The notes beneath the pieces are model-generated. The model searched no databases. It worked only from the letters and a program-made list of their open reading frames with translations, and had not been told where the DNA came from. A DNA stretch of 64,000 bases from Amycolatopsis japonica (GTDB lineage Bacteria; Actinomycetota; Actinomycetes; Mycobacteriales; Pseudonocardiaceae): positions 1,798,001 through 1,862,000 of the forward strand of contig NZ_CP008953.1 of the NCBI RefSeq assembly GCF_000732925.1. The letters run 5' to 3'. Positions 34,378 through 46,072 of the stretch are shown here, one piece after another (positions within the stretch are counted from its first letter, which is position 1; each line of letters starts with the position of its first letter). Both the position numbers and the translations under genes were made by a program.

Positions 34378-35738
34378 CCACGTTCGAGGTGATCAACCCC
34401 GCCACCGAGGAGGTGGTGAGGTCGGTCGAACCGACCTCGGCCGAGGAGACCGACGCGGCCATCGCCCGCGCGCACGCGGCGTTCCCCGCCTGGCGCGCGG
34501 TGGCCCCCGGCGACCGGGCGCGGCTGCTGCGCCGGTTCGCCGACGCCGTCGACGCCGACATCGAGCACCTCGCCGCGCTGGAGGTCGCCAACGCCGGCCA
34601 CACGATCGGCAACGCGCGCTGGGAGGCGGGCAACGTCCGCGACGTGCTGACGTACTACTCGGCATCGCCCGAACGGCTGAGCGGCAAGCAGATCCCGGTG
34701 CCCGGTGGCGTGAACATGACGTTCCACGAGCCGCTGGGCGTGGTCGGGGTGATCGTGCCGTGGAACTTCCCGATGCCCATCGCTGGCTGGGGGTTCGCGC
34801 CGGCGCTCGCCGCCGGGAACACCGTCGTGCTCAAACCCGCCGAGCTCACCCCGCTCACCGCGATCCGCCTCGGCGAACTCGCCCGCGAGGCGGGGATCCC
34901 CGAAGACGTCTTCCAGGTGCTTCCCGGCAAGGGATCCGTGGTGGGGCAGCGTTTCGTGGACCATCCGGCGGTGCGGAAGGTGGTGTTCACCGGCTCCACC
35001 GAGGTCGGCAAGCAGATCATGGCGGGCTGCGCCGCGCAGGTGAAGCGGGTGACCCTGGAACTCGGCGGCAAGAACGCGAACATCGTGTTCGCCGACGCCG
35101 ACTTGGAGAAGGCCGCGGCCACCGCGCCGTACGGCGTCTTCGACAACGCCGGGCAGGACTGCTGCGCGCGGTCGCTGATCCTGGTGCAGTCGAGCGTGTA
35201 CGAGAAGTTCATGGAGCTGCTGGAACCCGCCGTGAACGGTGTCGTCGTCGGGGATCCGCGGCTGGAGGTCACCGAGATGGGCCCGCTGATCTCGGCGGGG
35301 CATCACGCGAAGGTGTCGTCCTATGTGGACGATTCCGCGCCGGTCGCCTTCCGGGGCAACGCGCCCGTCGGCCCCGGGTACTGGTTCGCGCCGACCGTCG
35401 TCACCCCGCCGGATCTGCGGCATCCGCTGGCCTCGGACGAGATCTTCGGCCCGGTCGTCGCGGTGGTCCCGTTCGACGGGGAGTCGGACGCGGTGACCAT
35501 GGCGAACCAGACCGAATACGGGCTGTCCGGCTCGATCTGGACCCGCGACGTCGGCCGCGCCTTCCGCGTCGCGCGCGGCGTCGAAGCCGGGAACCTGTCG
35601 GTCAACTCGCATTCGTCCGTCCGGTACTGGACGCCGTTCGGCGGATTCAAGCAGTCCGGGCTGGGCCGTGAGCTGGGTCCGGACGCCGTCGACGCCTTCA
35701 CCGAGACCAAAAACGTCTTCATCAGCACGGAGGAATAG
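34374..35738 (+). CDS. NAD(P)-dependent aldehyde dehydrogenase (PuuC-like)
   Basis: 454 residues from ATG 34374, overlapping the hydrolase by four bases. Family features: PWNFPMPIAGW, cofactor loop VFTGSTEVGKQ, general base in LELGGKNANIV, and nucleophile in NAGQDCCARS. It should oxidise the gamma-glutamyl aldehyde (or free aldehyde) in the pathway. A true catalytic Cys is present, so it is likely active. Confidence 0.9.
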   Translation: MTTFEVINPATEEVVRSVEPTSAEETDAAIARAHAAFPAWRAVAPGDRARLLRRFADAVDADIEHLAALEVANAGHTIGNARWEAGNVRDVLTYYSASPERLSGKQIPVPGGVNMTFHEPLGVVGVIVPWNFPMPIAGWGFAPALAAGNTVVLKPAELTPLTAIRLGELAREAGIPEDVFQVLPGKGSVVGQRFVDHPAVRKVVFTGSTEVGKQIMAGCAAQVKRVTLELGGKNANIVFADADLEKAAATAPYGVFDNAGQDCCARSLILVQSSVYEKFMELLEPAVNGVVVGDPRLEVTEMGPLISAGHHAKVSSYVDDSAPVAFRGNAPVGPGYWFAPTVVTPPDLRHPLASDEIFGPVVAVVPFDGESDAVTMANQTEYGLSGSIWTRDVGRAFRVARGVEAGNLSVNSHSSVRYWTPFGGFKQSGLGRELGPDAVDAFTETKNVFISTEE

Positions 35739-35740
35739 GA

Positions 35741-36508
35741 ATGGTTCAGCGTTTCGAAGGCCGCGTCGCCGTCATCACCGGCGGCAGCAGCGGGATCGGC
35801 CTCGCCACCGCGCGGCGGCTGGCGAGCGAAGGCGCGAAGGTCGTCATCGGCGACATCTCCGCCGAGGCGGGCAAGGCCGCGGCCGATGAGGTCGGCGGCC
35901 TGTTCGTGCAGGCCGACGTCACCGACGCCGAGCAGGTCGAGGCCCTGTTCCAGACCACTGTGGACACCTTCGGCTCGGTCGACGTCGCGTTCAACAACGC
36001 CGGTATCTCCCCGCCCGAGGACGATTCGATCCTCACCACGGGCATCGACGCGTGGGAGAAGGTGCAGAAGGTCAACCTGACGTCGGTGTACCTGTGCTGC
36101 AAGGCGGTCCTGCCGCATATGCAGCGGCAGGGGAAGGGCTCGATCATCAACACGGCGTCGTTCGTCGCGGTGATGGGCGCGGCGACGTCGCAGATCTCGT
36201 ACACCGCGTCCAAGGGCGGGGTGCTGGCGATGAGCCGGGAACTGGGCGTGCAGTTCGCGCGGGAGAACATCCGGGTGAACGCGCTGTGCCCGGGTCCGGT
36301 GAACACGCCGCTGCTCAAGGAACTGTTCGCGAAGGACCCCGAGCGGGCCGCGCGGCGGCTGGTGCACGTGCCGGTCGGTCGGTTCGCGGAGCCGGAGGAG
36401 ATCGCGGGCGCGGTCGCGTTCCTGGCGAGCGACGACGCCTCGTTCATCACCGCTTCGCAGTTCCTGGTGGACGGCGGCATCTCGGGCGCCTACGTCACGC
36501 CGCTCTGA
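35741..36508 (+). CDS. SDR-family oxidoreductase
   Basis: 255 residues starting two bases after the dehydrogenase. TGGSSGIG cofactor motif (about 13-20), NNAGISPP, catalytic Ser in NTASFVAVMG, YTASK (Tyr and Lys, about 150-154), and C-terminal FLVDGGISGAYV. It is classed with 3-oxoacyl-ACP reductase-like SDRs. In this operon it probably handles an aldehyde/alcohol step of the same amine pathway; the exact substrate is unknown. Confidence 0.88.
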   Translation: MVQRFEGRVAVITGGSSGIGLATARRLASEGAKVVIGDISAEAGKAAADEVGGLFVQADVTDAEQVEALFQTTVDTFGSVDVAFNNAGISPPEDDSILTTGIDAWEKVQKVNLTSVYLCCKAVLPHMQRQGKGSIINTASFVAVMGAATSQISYTASKGGVLAMSRELGVQFARENIRVNALCPGPVNTPLLKELFAKDPERAARRLVHVPVGRFAEPEEIAGAVAFLASDDASFITASQFLVDGGISGAYVTPL

Positions 36509-36550
36509 CCCCGGGCCCGCGTTTAGTCCTCTAAATGCGGTGAGGTCTGT

Positions 36551-36601
36551 CCGTGAAGGCCTCCTTGAGAGACCCAGAGTCCCTCAAGGAGGCCTTCACG
36601 G
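36551..36601. terminator. 23-bp hairpin after the amine operon
   Basis: Arms CCGTGAAGGCCTCCTTGAG and complement with one mismatch and a five-base loop, 'GTGAAGGCC' family. It ends the SDR transcript. Confidence 0.6.
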
Positions 36602-36731
36602 CCTCCGGGCCGGCCGTCGCGCCCGGGTAGGGGGCCGAAGGACGCTTTCCCCTCGTCTCATGCGGTGAAGGGCCCTTTCACCCCCGGGCTCTGCCGCGCC
36701 CCGGCGCATTTCGTCCTCTGAATGCGGTGAG

Positions 36732-36786
36732 GTACATGAAGGCCCCCTTCCTTGCGCCTATGTACAGGAAGGGGGCCTTCATGTAC
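36732..36786. terminator. 21-bp hairpin GTACATGAAGGCCCCCTTCC
   Basis: Near-identical arms recur at 50395-50449. It lies between the two copies of the 118-base direct repeat. Confidence 0.55.
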
Positions 36787-36909
36787 TCGGGCCGACCGTC
36801 GCGCCCGGGCCGGGGGCCGAAGGACGCTTTCCCCTCGTCTCATGCGGTGAAGGGCCCCTTCACCCCGGGCCCTGCCGCGCCCCGGCGCGTTTAGTCCTCT
36901 GAATGTGGG

Positions 36910-36962
36910 CCGTAACTCGCGTGATCGGGGCCGGAACTCGCGTGCTTGGAGCCGGAACTCGC
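36910..36962. repeat. 21-bp tandem repeat, noncoding copy
   Basis: Minus-strand units GCGAGTTCCGGCTCCAAGCAC and GCGAGTTCCGGCCCCGATCAC, then a partial. It is the same family as the in-frame repeat at 27329-27385. Confidence 0.7.
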
Positions 36963-37045
36963 AAGTGACGTGGTCGGTGGGAAGTAGACGCGCGCTGAAC
37001 AGGCCAGGTACGGTGTGCGCACAACTGCAGATCGGGCCGTCGAGC

Positions 37046-37234
37046 TGGAGCGGGAGAGCCCCCACGAACGTGGTGGGGCACCGAAGGAGCAAACTCCCCG
37101 GAATCTCTCAGGTACCCACTACCGCTTCACGCGAGGCCACTCTGGAAAGCAGGCGCGCAAGTGCGCCTCACCCAAGGTGAAAGCCACCCTCATCGGTGGT
37201 GAAACTCTCAGGTGCCATGACAGAGGGGGAGTTC
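37046..37234 (+). ncRNA. Tandem glycine riboswitch
   Basis: Two aptamers in series. Aptamer 1 (about 37046-37150): GCGGGAGAG start, GCACCGAAGGAGCAAAC, CTCTCAGGTACC, ending CACTCTGG. Aptamer 2 (about 37151-37234): CTCACCCAAGGTGAAAG, GGTGGTGAAACTCTCAGG, GCCATGACAGAGGGGGA. These are the conserved glycine-aptamer elements. It lies 43 bases before gcvP and should switch the glycine-cleavage operon on when glycine is abundant. The ATG inside aptamer 2 is not a gene start. Confidence 0.92.
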
Positions 37235-37276
37235 CCAGCGCACCGGTCTATCCGGCGCCTGACCCAAGGAGCTCCC

Positions 37277-40108
<2,832 letters not shown>

Positions 40109-40116
40109 GGCACTTG

Positions 40117-41208
40117 ATGTCGAAAGAGACGTCCCTGCACGGAGTCCACAAAGGACTGGGTGCGCTGTTCACCGATTTCGCGGGCTGGTCGATGCCGATC
40201 CGCTATTCCAGCGAACTGGCGGAGCACAAGGCGGTCCGCGAGGCCGCCGGTCTGTTCGACCTCTCGCATATGGCCGAGATCGAGGTGACCGGCCCGCAGG
40301 CCGCCGACACCCTCGACTTCGCGCTGGTCGGCAACCTGTCCGGCGTCAAGCCGGGCCGGGCGCGCTACACGATGATCTGCGACGAGAACGGCGGCGTGCT
40401 GGACGACCTGGTCGTCTACCGCCTCGCCGACGAGAAGTTCCTGGTCGTGGCCAACGCGGGCAACGCCGCCGTGGTGGCCGAAGCGCTGGCCGAGCGGGTC
40501 TCGGGTTTCGACGCGGTCGTCGAGAACAAGTCCGAGGACGTCGCGCTGATCGCCGTCCAGGGTCCGAAGGCCGTCGAGATCCTCGGCGCCGTCACCGACG
40601 CCGACCTGGGCGCGCTCAAGTACTACGCGAGCGTCCCGGCCGTGGTGAAGGGTCACGACGTCCTGCTGGCCCGCACCGGCTACACCGGCGAGGACGGCTT
40701 CGAGCTGTACGTCCCGGCCGGTGAGGCACCCGCCGTCTGGCGCATCCTCACCGAGGCCGGCGAGCCGCACGGCCTGCTCCCGGCGGGCCTCGCCTGCCGC
40801 GACACCCTGCGTCTCGAAGCCGGAATGCCGTTGTACGGCAACGAACTCAGCCTCCAGCTGAGCCCGTTCGAGGCCGGTCTCGGCCGGGTGGTCAAGTTCG
40901 AGAAGCCGAACGACTTCGTCGGCAAGGCCGCGCTCGAAGAGCTGTCCAAGAAGGACGTTCCCCGGGTCCGCGTCGGGCTCAAGGGCTCCGGCCGCCGCGC
41001 GCCGCGTCACGGCTACACCGTCCTGGCGGGCGAGACCGAGATCGGCGAGGTCACCAGCGGTGCCCTCTCGCCGACGCTGGGTTACCCGATCGCCATGGCC
41101 TACGTGGACCGGGAGCACTCCGAGCCCGGCACCGAGCTTTCCGTCGACATCCGGGGCCGTATCGAGCCCGTCGAGGTCGTCGCCCTGCCCTTCTACTCCC
41201 GCGCCTGA
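40117..41208 (+). CDS. gcvT: Glycine cleavage T-protein (aminomethyltransferase)
   Basis: 363 residues from ATG 40117, eight bases after gcvP with TGAGG upstream. Conserved THF-binding features: WSMPIRYSSELAEHKAVREAAGLFDLSHM (cut here), EDGFELYVPA and ACRDTLRLEAGMPLYGNEL. It transfers the methylene carbon to tetrahydrofolate and releases ammonia from the GcvH adduct. Confidence 0.96.
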   Translation: MSKETSLHGVHKGLGALFTDFAGWSMPIRYSSELAEHKAVREAAGLFDLSHMAEIEVTGPQAADTLDFALVGNLSGVKPGRARYTMICDENGGVLDDLVVYRLADEKFLVVANAGNAAVVAEALAERVSGFDAVVENKSEDVALIAVQGPKAVEILGAVTDADLGALKYYASVPAVVKGHDVLLARTGYTGEDGFELYVPAGEAPAVWRILTEAGEPHGLLPAGLACRDTLRLEAGMPLYGNELSLQLSPFEAGLGRVVKFEKPNDFVGKAALEELSKKDVPRVRVGLKGSGRRAPRHGYTVLAGETEIGEVTSGALSPTLGYPIAMAYVDREHSEPGTELSVDIRGRIEPVEVVALPFYSRA

Positions 41209-41225
41209 AAGGCCCTTCCGACATC

Positions 41226-41603
41226 ATGAGCATCCCCCAGGACCTGAAGTACACGAAGGAACACGAGTGGCTGAACGTCGCCGACGGCGTCGCCACCGTG
41301 GGCATCACCGCCTTCGCCGCCGAGTCGCTCGGTGACATCGTGTTCGTCCAGCTCCCCTCGGTCGGCGACACCGTCACCGCGGGCGAGGTGTTCGGCGAGG
41401 TCGAGTCCACCAAATCGGTCAGCGAGCTGTACGCACCGGTGGACGGCGAGGTCGTCGAGGTGAACGAGGCCACAACGGACACCCCCGAGCTCATCAACTC
41501 GGACCCGTACGCCGAAGGATGGCTCCTGAAGGTGCGTCTGACCGGCGACGTGCCCGCCCTGCTCGACGCCCAGGCGTACGCCGTCTTGACCCAGGAGAAC
41601 TGA
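41226..41603 (+). CDS. gcvH: Glycine cleavage H-protein
   Basis: 125 residues. The lipoylation site is the Lys in [12 protein letters not shown] (about 62), with the usual flanking hairpin; N-terminus [10 protein letters not shown] is typical. It shuttles the aminomethyl group between P and T proteins. The lipoyl group it needs can be made by LipA encoded two genes downstream. Confidence 0.97.
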   Translation: MSIPQDLKYTKEHEWLNVADGVATVGITAFAAESLGDIVFVQLPSVGDTVTAGEVFGEVESTKSVSELYAPVDGEVVEVNEATTDTPELINSDPYAEGWLLKVRLTGDVPALLDAQAYAVLTQEN

Positions 41604-41604
41604 G

Positions 41605-42873
41605 ATGTTCAACGCTGCCCTGTCCGATGTGGACCCCGAGGTCGCCACCGCCGTCGCGGCCGAACTCGACCGGCAGCAGTCGACCCTGGAGATGATCGCC
41701 TCGGAGAACTTCGCCCCGGTGGGCGTGCTCGAGGCGCAGGGTTCGGTGCTGACGAACAAGTACGCCGAGGGCTACCCCGGCCGCCGCTACTACGGCGGTT
41801 GCGAGCACGTCGACGTCATCGAGCAGCTGGCGATCGACCGCGCGAAGGCGCTCTTCGGCGCCGAGCACGCCAACGTCCAGCCGCATTCGGGCGCGCAGGC
41901 CAACGCCGCCGCGATGGTCTCGGTGCTCAACCCCGGCGACACCATCCTCGGTCTCGACCTCGCCCACGGCGGGCACCTGACCCACGGGATGAAGATCAAC
42001 TTCTCGGGCAAGCTCTACAACGTCGTCGCGTACCACGTCGACAAAGAGACCGGGATCGTCGACATCGAGGAGATCGAGCGCCTCGCCAAGGAGCACAAGC
42101 CGAAGCTGATCATCGCAGGCTGGTCGGCGTACCCGCGTCAGCTCGACTTCGCCGAGTTCCGCCGTATCGCCGACGAGGTCGGCGCGAAGGTCATGGTCGA
42201 CATGGCGCACTTCGCCGGTCTGGTCGCCGCCGGGCTGCACCCGAGCCCGGTGCCCTACGCCGACATCGTCACCACGACCACGCACAAGACCCTCGGCGGT
42301 CCGCGCGGCGGCATCATCCTGTCCCGTCAGGAACTCGCCAAGAAGATCAACTCGGCGGTGTTCCCCGGTCAGCAGGGCGGCCCGCTGGAGCACGTCATCG
42401 CCGCCAAGGCCGTCGCGCTCAAGATCGCCGCGAGCGAGGAGTTCCGCGAGCGTCAGCAGCGCGTGCTCGAAGGCGCGAAGATCCTGGCCGACCGCCTGTC
42501 GCGCACGGACTGCAGCGAGGCCGGCGTCCGCGTGCTGACCGGCGGGACCGACGTGCACCTGGTGCTCGTCGATCTGGTCAACTCCACTTTGGACGGTCAG
42601 CAGGCCGAGGACCGGCTGCACTCGGTCGGTATCACGGTCAACCGCAACGCCGTCCCGTTCGACCCGCGTCCGCCGATGGTCACCTCCGGCCTGCGGATCG
42701 GCACCCCGGCGCTGGCGACCCGCGGCTTCGGTGCCGAGGACTTCGCCGAGGTGGCCGACATCATCGCCGAGGCGCTGCGCCCGGACTTCGACGAGGACCT
42801 GCGCCAGTCGCTGGCCGCCCGGGTCGAACTGCTGGCCAAGAAGCACCCGCTGTACGCGGACCTCGGCCGATGA
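41605..42873 (+). CDS. glyA: Serine hydroxymethyltransferase
   Basis: 422 residues, one base after gcvH. PLP lysine in [14 protein letters not shown] (about 230), [15 protein letters not shown] substrate loop and HSGAQANAA. In this operon it runs toward serine, combining glycine with the methylene-THF released by GcvT. Confidence 0.96.
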   Translation: MFNAALSDVDPEVATAVAAELDRQQSTLEMIASENFAPVGVLEAQGSVLTNKYAEGYPGRRYYGGCEHVDVIEQLAIDRAKALFGAEHANVQPHSGAQANAAAMVSVLNPGDTILGLDLAHGGHLTHGMKINFSGKLYNVVAYHVDKETGIVDIEEIERLAKEHKPKLIIAGWSAYPRQLDFAEFRRIADEVGAKVMVDMAHFAGLVAAGLHPSPVPYADIVTTTTHKTLGGPRGGIILSRQELAKKINSAVFPGQQGGPLEHVIAAKAVALKIAASEEFRERQQRVLEGAKILADRLSRTDCSEAGVRVLTGGTDVHLVLVDLVNSTLDGQQAEDRLHSVGITVNRNAVPFDPRPPMVTSGLRIGTPALATRGFGAEDFAEVADIIAEALRPDFDEDLRQSLAARVELLAKKHPLYADLGR

Positions 42874-43871
42874 GCGCGCTCCCCGAGGGGCGCAAACTTC
42901 TCCGGCTGGAAGTCCGCAACGCGCAGACCCCGATCGAGAAGAAGCCGCCGTGGATCAAGACCCGTGCGCGCATGGGTCCGGAATTCACGGAGCTCAAGGG
43001 CTTGGTCAAGCGTGAAGGCCTCCACACCGTCTGCGAAGAAGCCGGCTGTCCCAACATCTACGAGTGCTGGGAAGACCGTGAGGCGACGTTCCTGATCGGC
43101 GGTGACCAGTGCACGCGCCGGTGTGACTTCTGTCAGATCGACACGGGCAAGCCGGAGGCGCTGGACCGGACCGAGCCGCGCAAGGTGGCGGAGTCGGTGC
43201 AGGCCATGGGCTTGCGCTACTCGACGGTGACCGGTGTCGCGCGCGACGATCTGGAGGACGGTGGTGCGTGGCTGTACGCAGAGACCGTCCGTCAGATCCA
43301 CGCGCTGAACCCCGGCACCGGTGTCGAGTTGTTGATCCCGGACTTCAACGCGGATCCGGACCAGCTGGCCGAGGTCTTCGGTTCGCGCCCGGAGGTTCTG
43401 GCGCACAACGTGGAGACGGTGCCGCGGATCTTCAAGCGCATCCGGCCCGGCTTCCGGTACGCGCGGTCGCTGGAAGTCATCACGAAGGCTCGTGAGGCCG
43501 GTCTGGTGACGAAGTCGAACCTGATCCTCGGCATGGGCGAGACCCCCGAAGAGGTCGCGCCCGCGATGAAGGACCTGGTCGACGCAGGCTGCGAGATCCT
43601 CACGATCACCCAGTACCTGCGCCCGTCACCGCGCCACCACCCCGTGGACCGCTGGGTCAAACCGGAGGAGTTCGTCGAGCATTCGAAGGCAGCCGAAGCG
43701 ATGGGCTTCGCTGGTGTGATGGCCGGGCCGCTCGTACGCTCGTCGTATCGGGCCGGTCGCCTGTTCGCCCAGACGAAGGCCCACCGCGGCGAAGCGCTGT
43801 CGGAGAATTTGGCCCATCTCGCCGCCGAAGGGCCCGCGGCCCAAGAGGCCAGCTCACTGCTGGCCAGATAG
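42870..43871 (+). CDS. lipA: Lipoyl synthase
   Basis: 333 residues from ATG 42870, overlapping glyA by four bases (ATGA). The radical-SAM cluster CTRRCDFC (about 82-89) and auxiliary cluster Cys in [12 protein letters not shown] (about 51-62) are both intact. It inserts sulfur into octanoyl groups on GcvH and 2-oxoacid dehydrogenase E2. lipB, often its neighbour, is not here. Its presence in a riboswitch-driven gcv operon couples cofactor supply to H-protein synthesis. Confidence 0.95.
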   Translation: MSALPEGRKLLRLEVRNAQTPIEKKPPWIKTRARMGPEFTELKGLVKREGLHTVCEEAGCPNIYECWEDREATFLIGGDQCTRRCDFCQIDTGKPEALDRTEPRKVAESVQAMGLRYSTVTGVARDDLEDGGAWLYAETVRQIHALNPGTGVELLIPDFNADPDQLAEVFGSRPEVLAHNVETVPRIFKRIRPGFRYARSLEVITKAREAGLVTKSNLILGMGETPEEVAPAMKDLVDAGCEILTITQYLRPSPRHHPVDRWVKPEEFVEHSKAAEAMGFAGVMAGPLVRSSYRAGRLFAQTKAHRGEALSENLAHLAAEGPAAQEASSLLAR

Positions 43872-43887
43872 GAAGGAGGGCAGATCA

Positions 43888-45261
43888 ATGGCGATCAGCG
43901 TCTTCGACCTGTTTTCGATCGGCATCGGCCCCTCCAGCTCCCACACGGTGGGCCCGATGCGGGCCGCACTGACCTTTGTGGACGGTCTGGCGGCCGACGG
44001 TGACCTCACCGCGACGGCACGCGTCCAGAGTGAGCTTTTCGGCTCGCTCGGCGCGACCGGGTTCGGGCACGGCAGCGACAAGGCCGTGCTGCTCGGGCTG
44101 TCCGGGGAGCGTCCGGAGGAGATCGACACCGACACCGTGCCCGGCAAGATCGCGGCGATCCGCGAATCCTGCCGGTTGAAGGTGCGCGGCGAGCACGAGA
44201 TCGTGTTCACCGAGGACACCGACCTGACCATGCACCGGCGGAAGTCGTTGCCTGCGCACCCGAACGGGATGATCTTCCGCGCGTTCGACGCCGACGGGAA
44301 GGTGCTGCGCGAGCGCACCTACTACTCCGTCGGCGGCGGGTTCGTCCGCGACGAGTCCTACGAGACCGACACCGTCGTCGTCGAGGACTCGACGAAGCTG
44401 GAGTTCCCGTTCCGCACCGGCGCGGACCTGCTGAAGCATTGCGAGGACACCGGGCTGTCCATCAGCGAGGTCATGCTGCGCAACGAACTCGCGTGGCGCA
44501 CCCGCGAGGAGATCCGCGAAGGGCTGCTGGAGATCTGGCAGGTCATGGTGGAATGCGTGCGCAACGGCTGCGAGCACGAGGGCGTCCTGCCGGGCGGCCT
44601 GAAGGTTCCGCGTCGCGCCAAGGCGTTGCACGAGAAGCTGCTCGCCGAGGACGGCGTCGGCGATCCGTTGTACGCGATGGACTGGGTGAGCCTGTACGCG
44701 CTGGCGGTCAACGAGGAGAACGCCGCGGGTGGCCGCGTCGTCACCGCGCCGACCAACGGCGCGGCGGGGATCATCCCGGCCGTTCTGCACTACTACCAGC
44801 GGTTCATCCGGGGCTCGTCGGACGACGGCATCGTGACGTTCATGCTCACCGCGGGCGCGATCGGCTCGATCCTCAAGCAGACGGGGTCGATCTCGGGCGC
44901 CGAGGTCGGTTGCCAGGGTGAGGTCGGTTCGGCCAGCGCCATGGCCGCCGCCGGGCTCACCGAGGTCCTCGGCGGTTCACCCGCGCAGGTGGAGAACGCC
45001 GCCGAGATCGGCGTCGAGCACCACCTGGGGCTCACCTGTGACCCGGTCGGCGGGCTGGTGCAGATCCCGTGCATCGAACGCAACGCCGTCGGCGCGTCGA
45101 AGGCGATCCACGCGGCGCGGATGGCGATGCGCGGCGACGGCTCGCACGTCGTGACGCTGGACAAGGCGATCAAGACGATGCGCGAGACCGGTGCCGACAT
45201 GAGCGTCAAGTACAAGGAGACCGCGCGCGGCGGCCTCGCCGTGAACGTCATCGAGTGCTGA
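43888..45261 (+). CDS. sdaA: L-serine ammonia-lyase (single chain, Fe-S type)
   Basis: 457 residues; ATG with GGAAGGAGGG upstream, 16 bases after lipA. Single-chain iron-sulfur serine deaminase with [15 protein letters not shown] at the start and C-terminal core [24 protein letters not shown], cut here as [13 protein letters not shown]; Cys residues for a 4Fe-4S cluster lie in the C-terminal half (about 350-405). It converts serine to pyruvate plus ammonia, completing a glycine-to-pyruvate route with the preceding genes. Confidence 0.94.
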   Translation: MAISVFDLFSIGIGPSSSHTVGPMRAALTFVDGLAADGDLTATARVQSELFGSLGATGFGHGSDKAVLLGLSGERPEEIDTDTVPGKIAAIRESCRLKVRGEHEIVFTEDTDLTMHRRKSLPAHPNGMIFRAFDADGKVLRERTYYSVGGGFVRDESYETDTVVVEDSTKLEFPFRTGADLLKHCEDTGLSISEVMLRNELAWRTREEIREGLLEIWQVMVECVRNGCEHEGVLPGGLKVPRRAKALHEKLLAEDGVGDPLYAMDWVSLYALAVNEENAAGGRVVTAPTNGAAGIIPAVLHYYQRFIRGSSDDGIVTFMLTAGAIGSILKQTGSISGAEVGCQGEVGSASAMAAAGLTEVLGGSPAQVENAAEIGVEHHLGLTCDPVGGLVQIPCIERNAVGASKAIHAARMAMRGDGSHVVTLDKAIKTMRETGADMSVKYKETARGGLAVNVIEC

Positions 45262-45264
45262 CGG

Positions 45265-45332
45265 CCCGCATTTAGTCCTCTGGATGCGGTAGTTGCACAC
45301 GCAAGTACCGCATCCAGAGGACGAATTGCGGG
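45265..45332. terminator. 'TCCTCTGAATGCGGT' palindrome, copy 3, at the end of the glycine operon
   Basis: Arms beginning CCCGCATTTAGTCCTCTGGA with a complementary right arm (45306-45332), just after the sdaA stop. Confidence 0.6.
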
Positions 45333-45349
45333 CCGCCTAAACTCGAAGG

Positions 45350-46072
45350 GTGGAGTCGAGCACGGTCGCGAACGCGGGTGACGCGCTGTTCCGCCCGGTG
45401 CGCGCGGGCAACGCCTTCGAGGAGACCGTCGAAAGGCTGCTCCAGGCGATCCGGCTGGGCGTGGTGGGCGCGGGGGAGCGGCTGCCCTCGGAACGCGAGC
45501 TCGCCGAGCGGCTCGGGGTCAGCCGGGTGACGCTGCGCGAGGCCATCCGCGCGCTGTCCGACGCGGGCTACGTCGAGTCGCGGCGGGGACGGTACGGCGG
45601 CACGTTCGTCAACGACGTCCTGCCCGACCCGCCCGCCGCCGACGGCCGGAAGGTCGACAACGCCACGCTGGAGGACGCGCTCGGCCTCCGGCACGTCCTG
45701 GAGACCGGCGCCGCCGAAATGGCGGCCTCGCGTTCGCTCAGCCCGGCCGACCGGCAGCATCTGACCAGCACGCTCGCCGAGGCCGCGGCGGCCGACGTCG
45801 GCGATTACCGGCGCAAGGATTCGCGGCTGCATCTGGCGATCGCCGAGGTCACCGCGTCCGGCTCGCTGACCACGGCGATGGCCGACGCGCGGATGCGGGT
45901 CAACCAGCTGCTCGACATGATCCCGCTGCTGGAACCGAACCTGGAGCATTCCAACGCCCAGCACGAGGCCATCGTCGACGCGATCCTCGCCGGGGACTCC
46001 GAGGCGGCCCGCCGGGCGATGACGGAACACGTCGAAGGGACCGCGTCACTGCTTCGCGCGTTCCTCGCTTGA
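45350..46072 (+). CDS. FadR/GntR-family regulator with FCD domain
   Basis: 240 residues from GTG 45350, 17 bases after the palindrome; the ribosome site is poor and a short leader is likely. The winged HTH (about 25-85: SERELAERLGVSRVTLREAI) is followed by an FCD domain (about 105-235) with metal-ligand-like DSRLHLAIAE, HSNAQHEAI and MTEHVEG. Such regulators sense organic acids or amino-acid-derived ligands. Its target is unclear; the amine or glycine/serine genes nearby are candidates. Its 3' end overlaps the convergent transporter gene by 27 bases. Confidence 0.9.
   Translation: MESSTVANAGDALFRPVRAGNAFEETVERLLQAIRLGVVGAGERLPSERELAERLGVSRVTLREAIRALSDAGYVESRRGRYGGTFVNDVLPDPPAADGRKVDNATLEDALGLRHVLETGAAEMAASRSLSPADRQHLTSTLAEAAAADVGDYRRKDSRLHLAIAEVTASGSLTTAMADARMRVNQLLDMIPLLEPNLEHSNAQHEAIVDAILAGDSEAARRAMTEHVEGTASLLRAFLA

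Larger units (their letters stand above)
36509..37045. repeat. Gene-free interval of palindromes and a 118-base direct repeat
   Basis: It contains a half 'TCCTCT' element (about 36523), a hairpin at 36551-36601, two copies of a roughly 118-base block (36611-36729 and 36793-36908; shared core CCGAAGGACGCTTTCCCCTC), a hairpin at 36732-36786 between them, and 21-bp tandem repeats (36910-36962). The rest (36963-37045) leads into the glycine riboswitch and should hold the gcv promoter. Confidence 0.7.

Noticed and set aside
37196..37276. GcvP start extended upstream to 37196
   Set aside because: This stretch is the second glycine aptamer; the TTG at 37277 has a good AAGGAG and matches known GcvP N-termini.
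41799..43871. Apparent 690-residue protein ending in LipA
   Set aside because: The first 357 codons are the glyA gene read in another frame; LipA begins at 42870 with an ATGA overlap.
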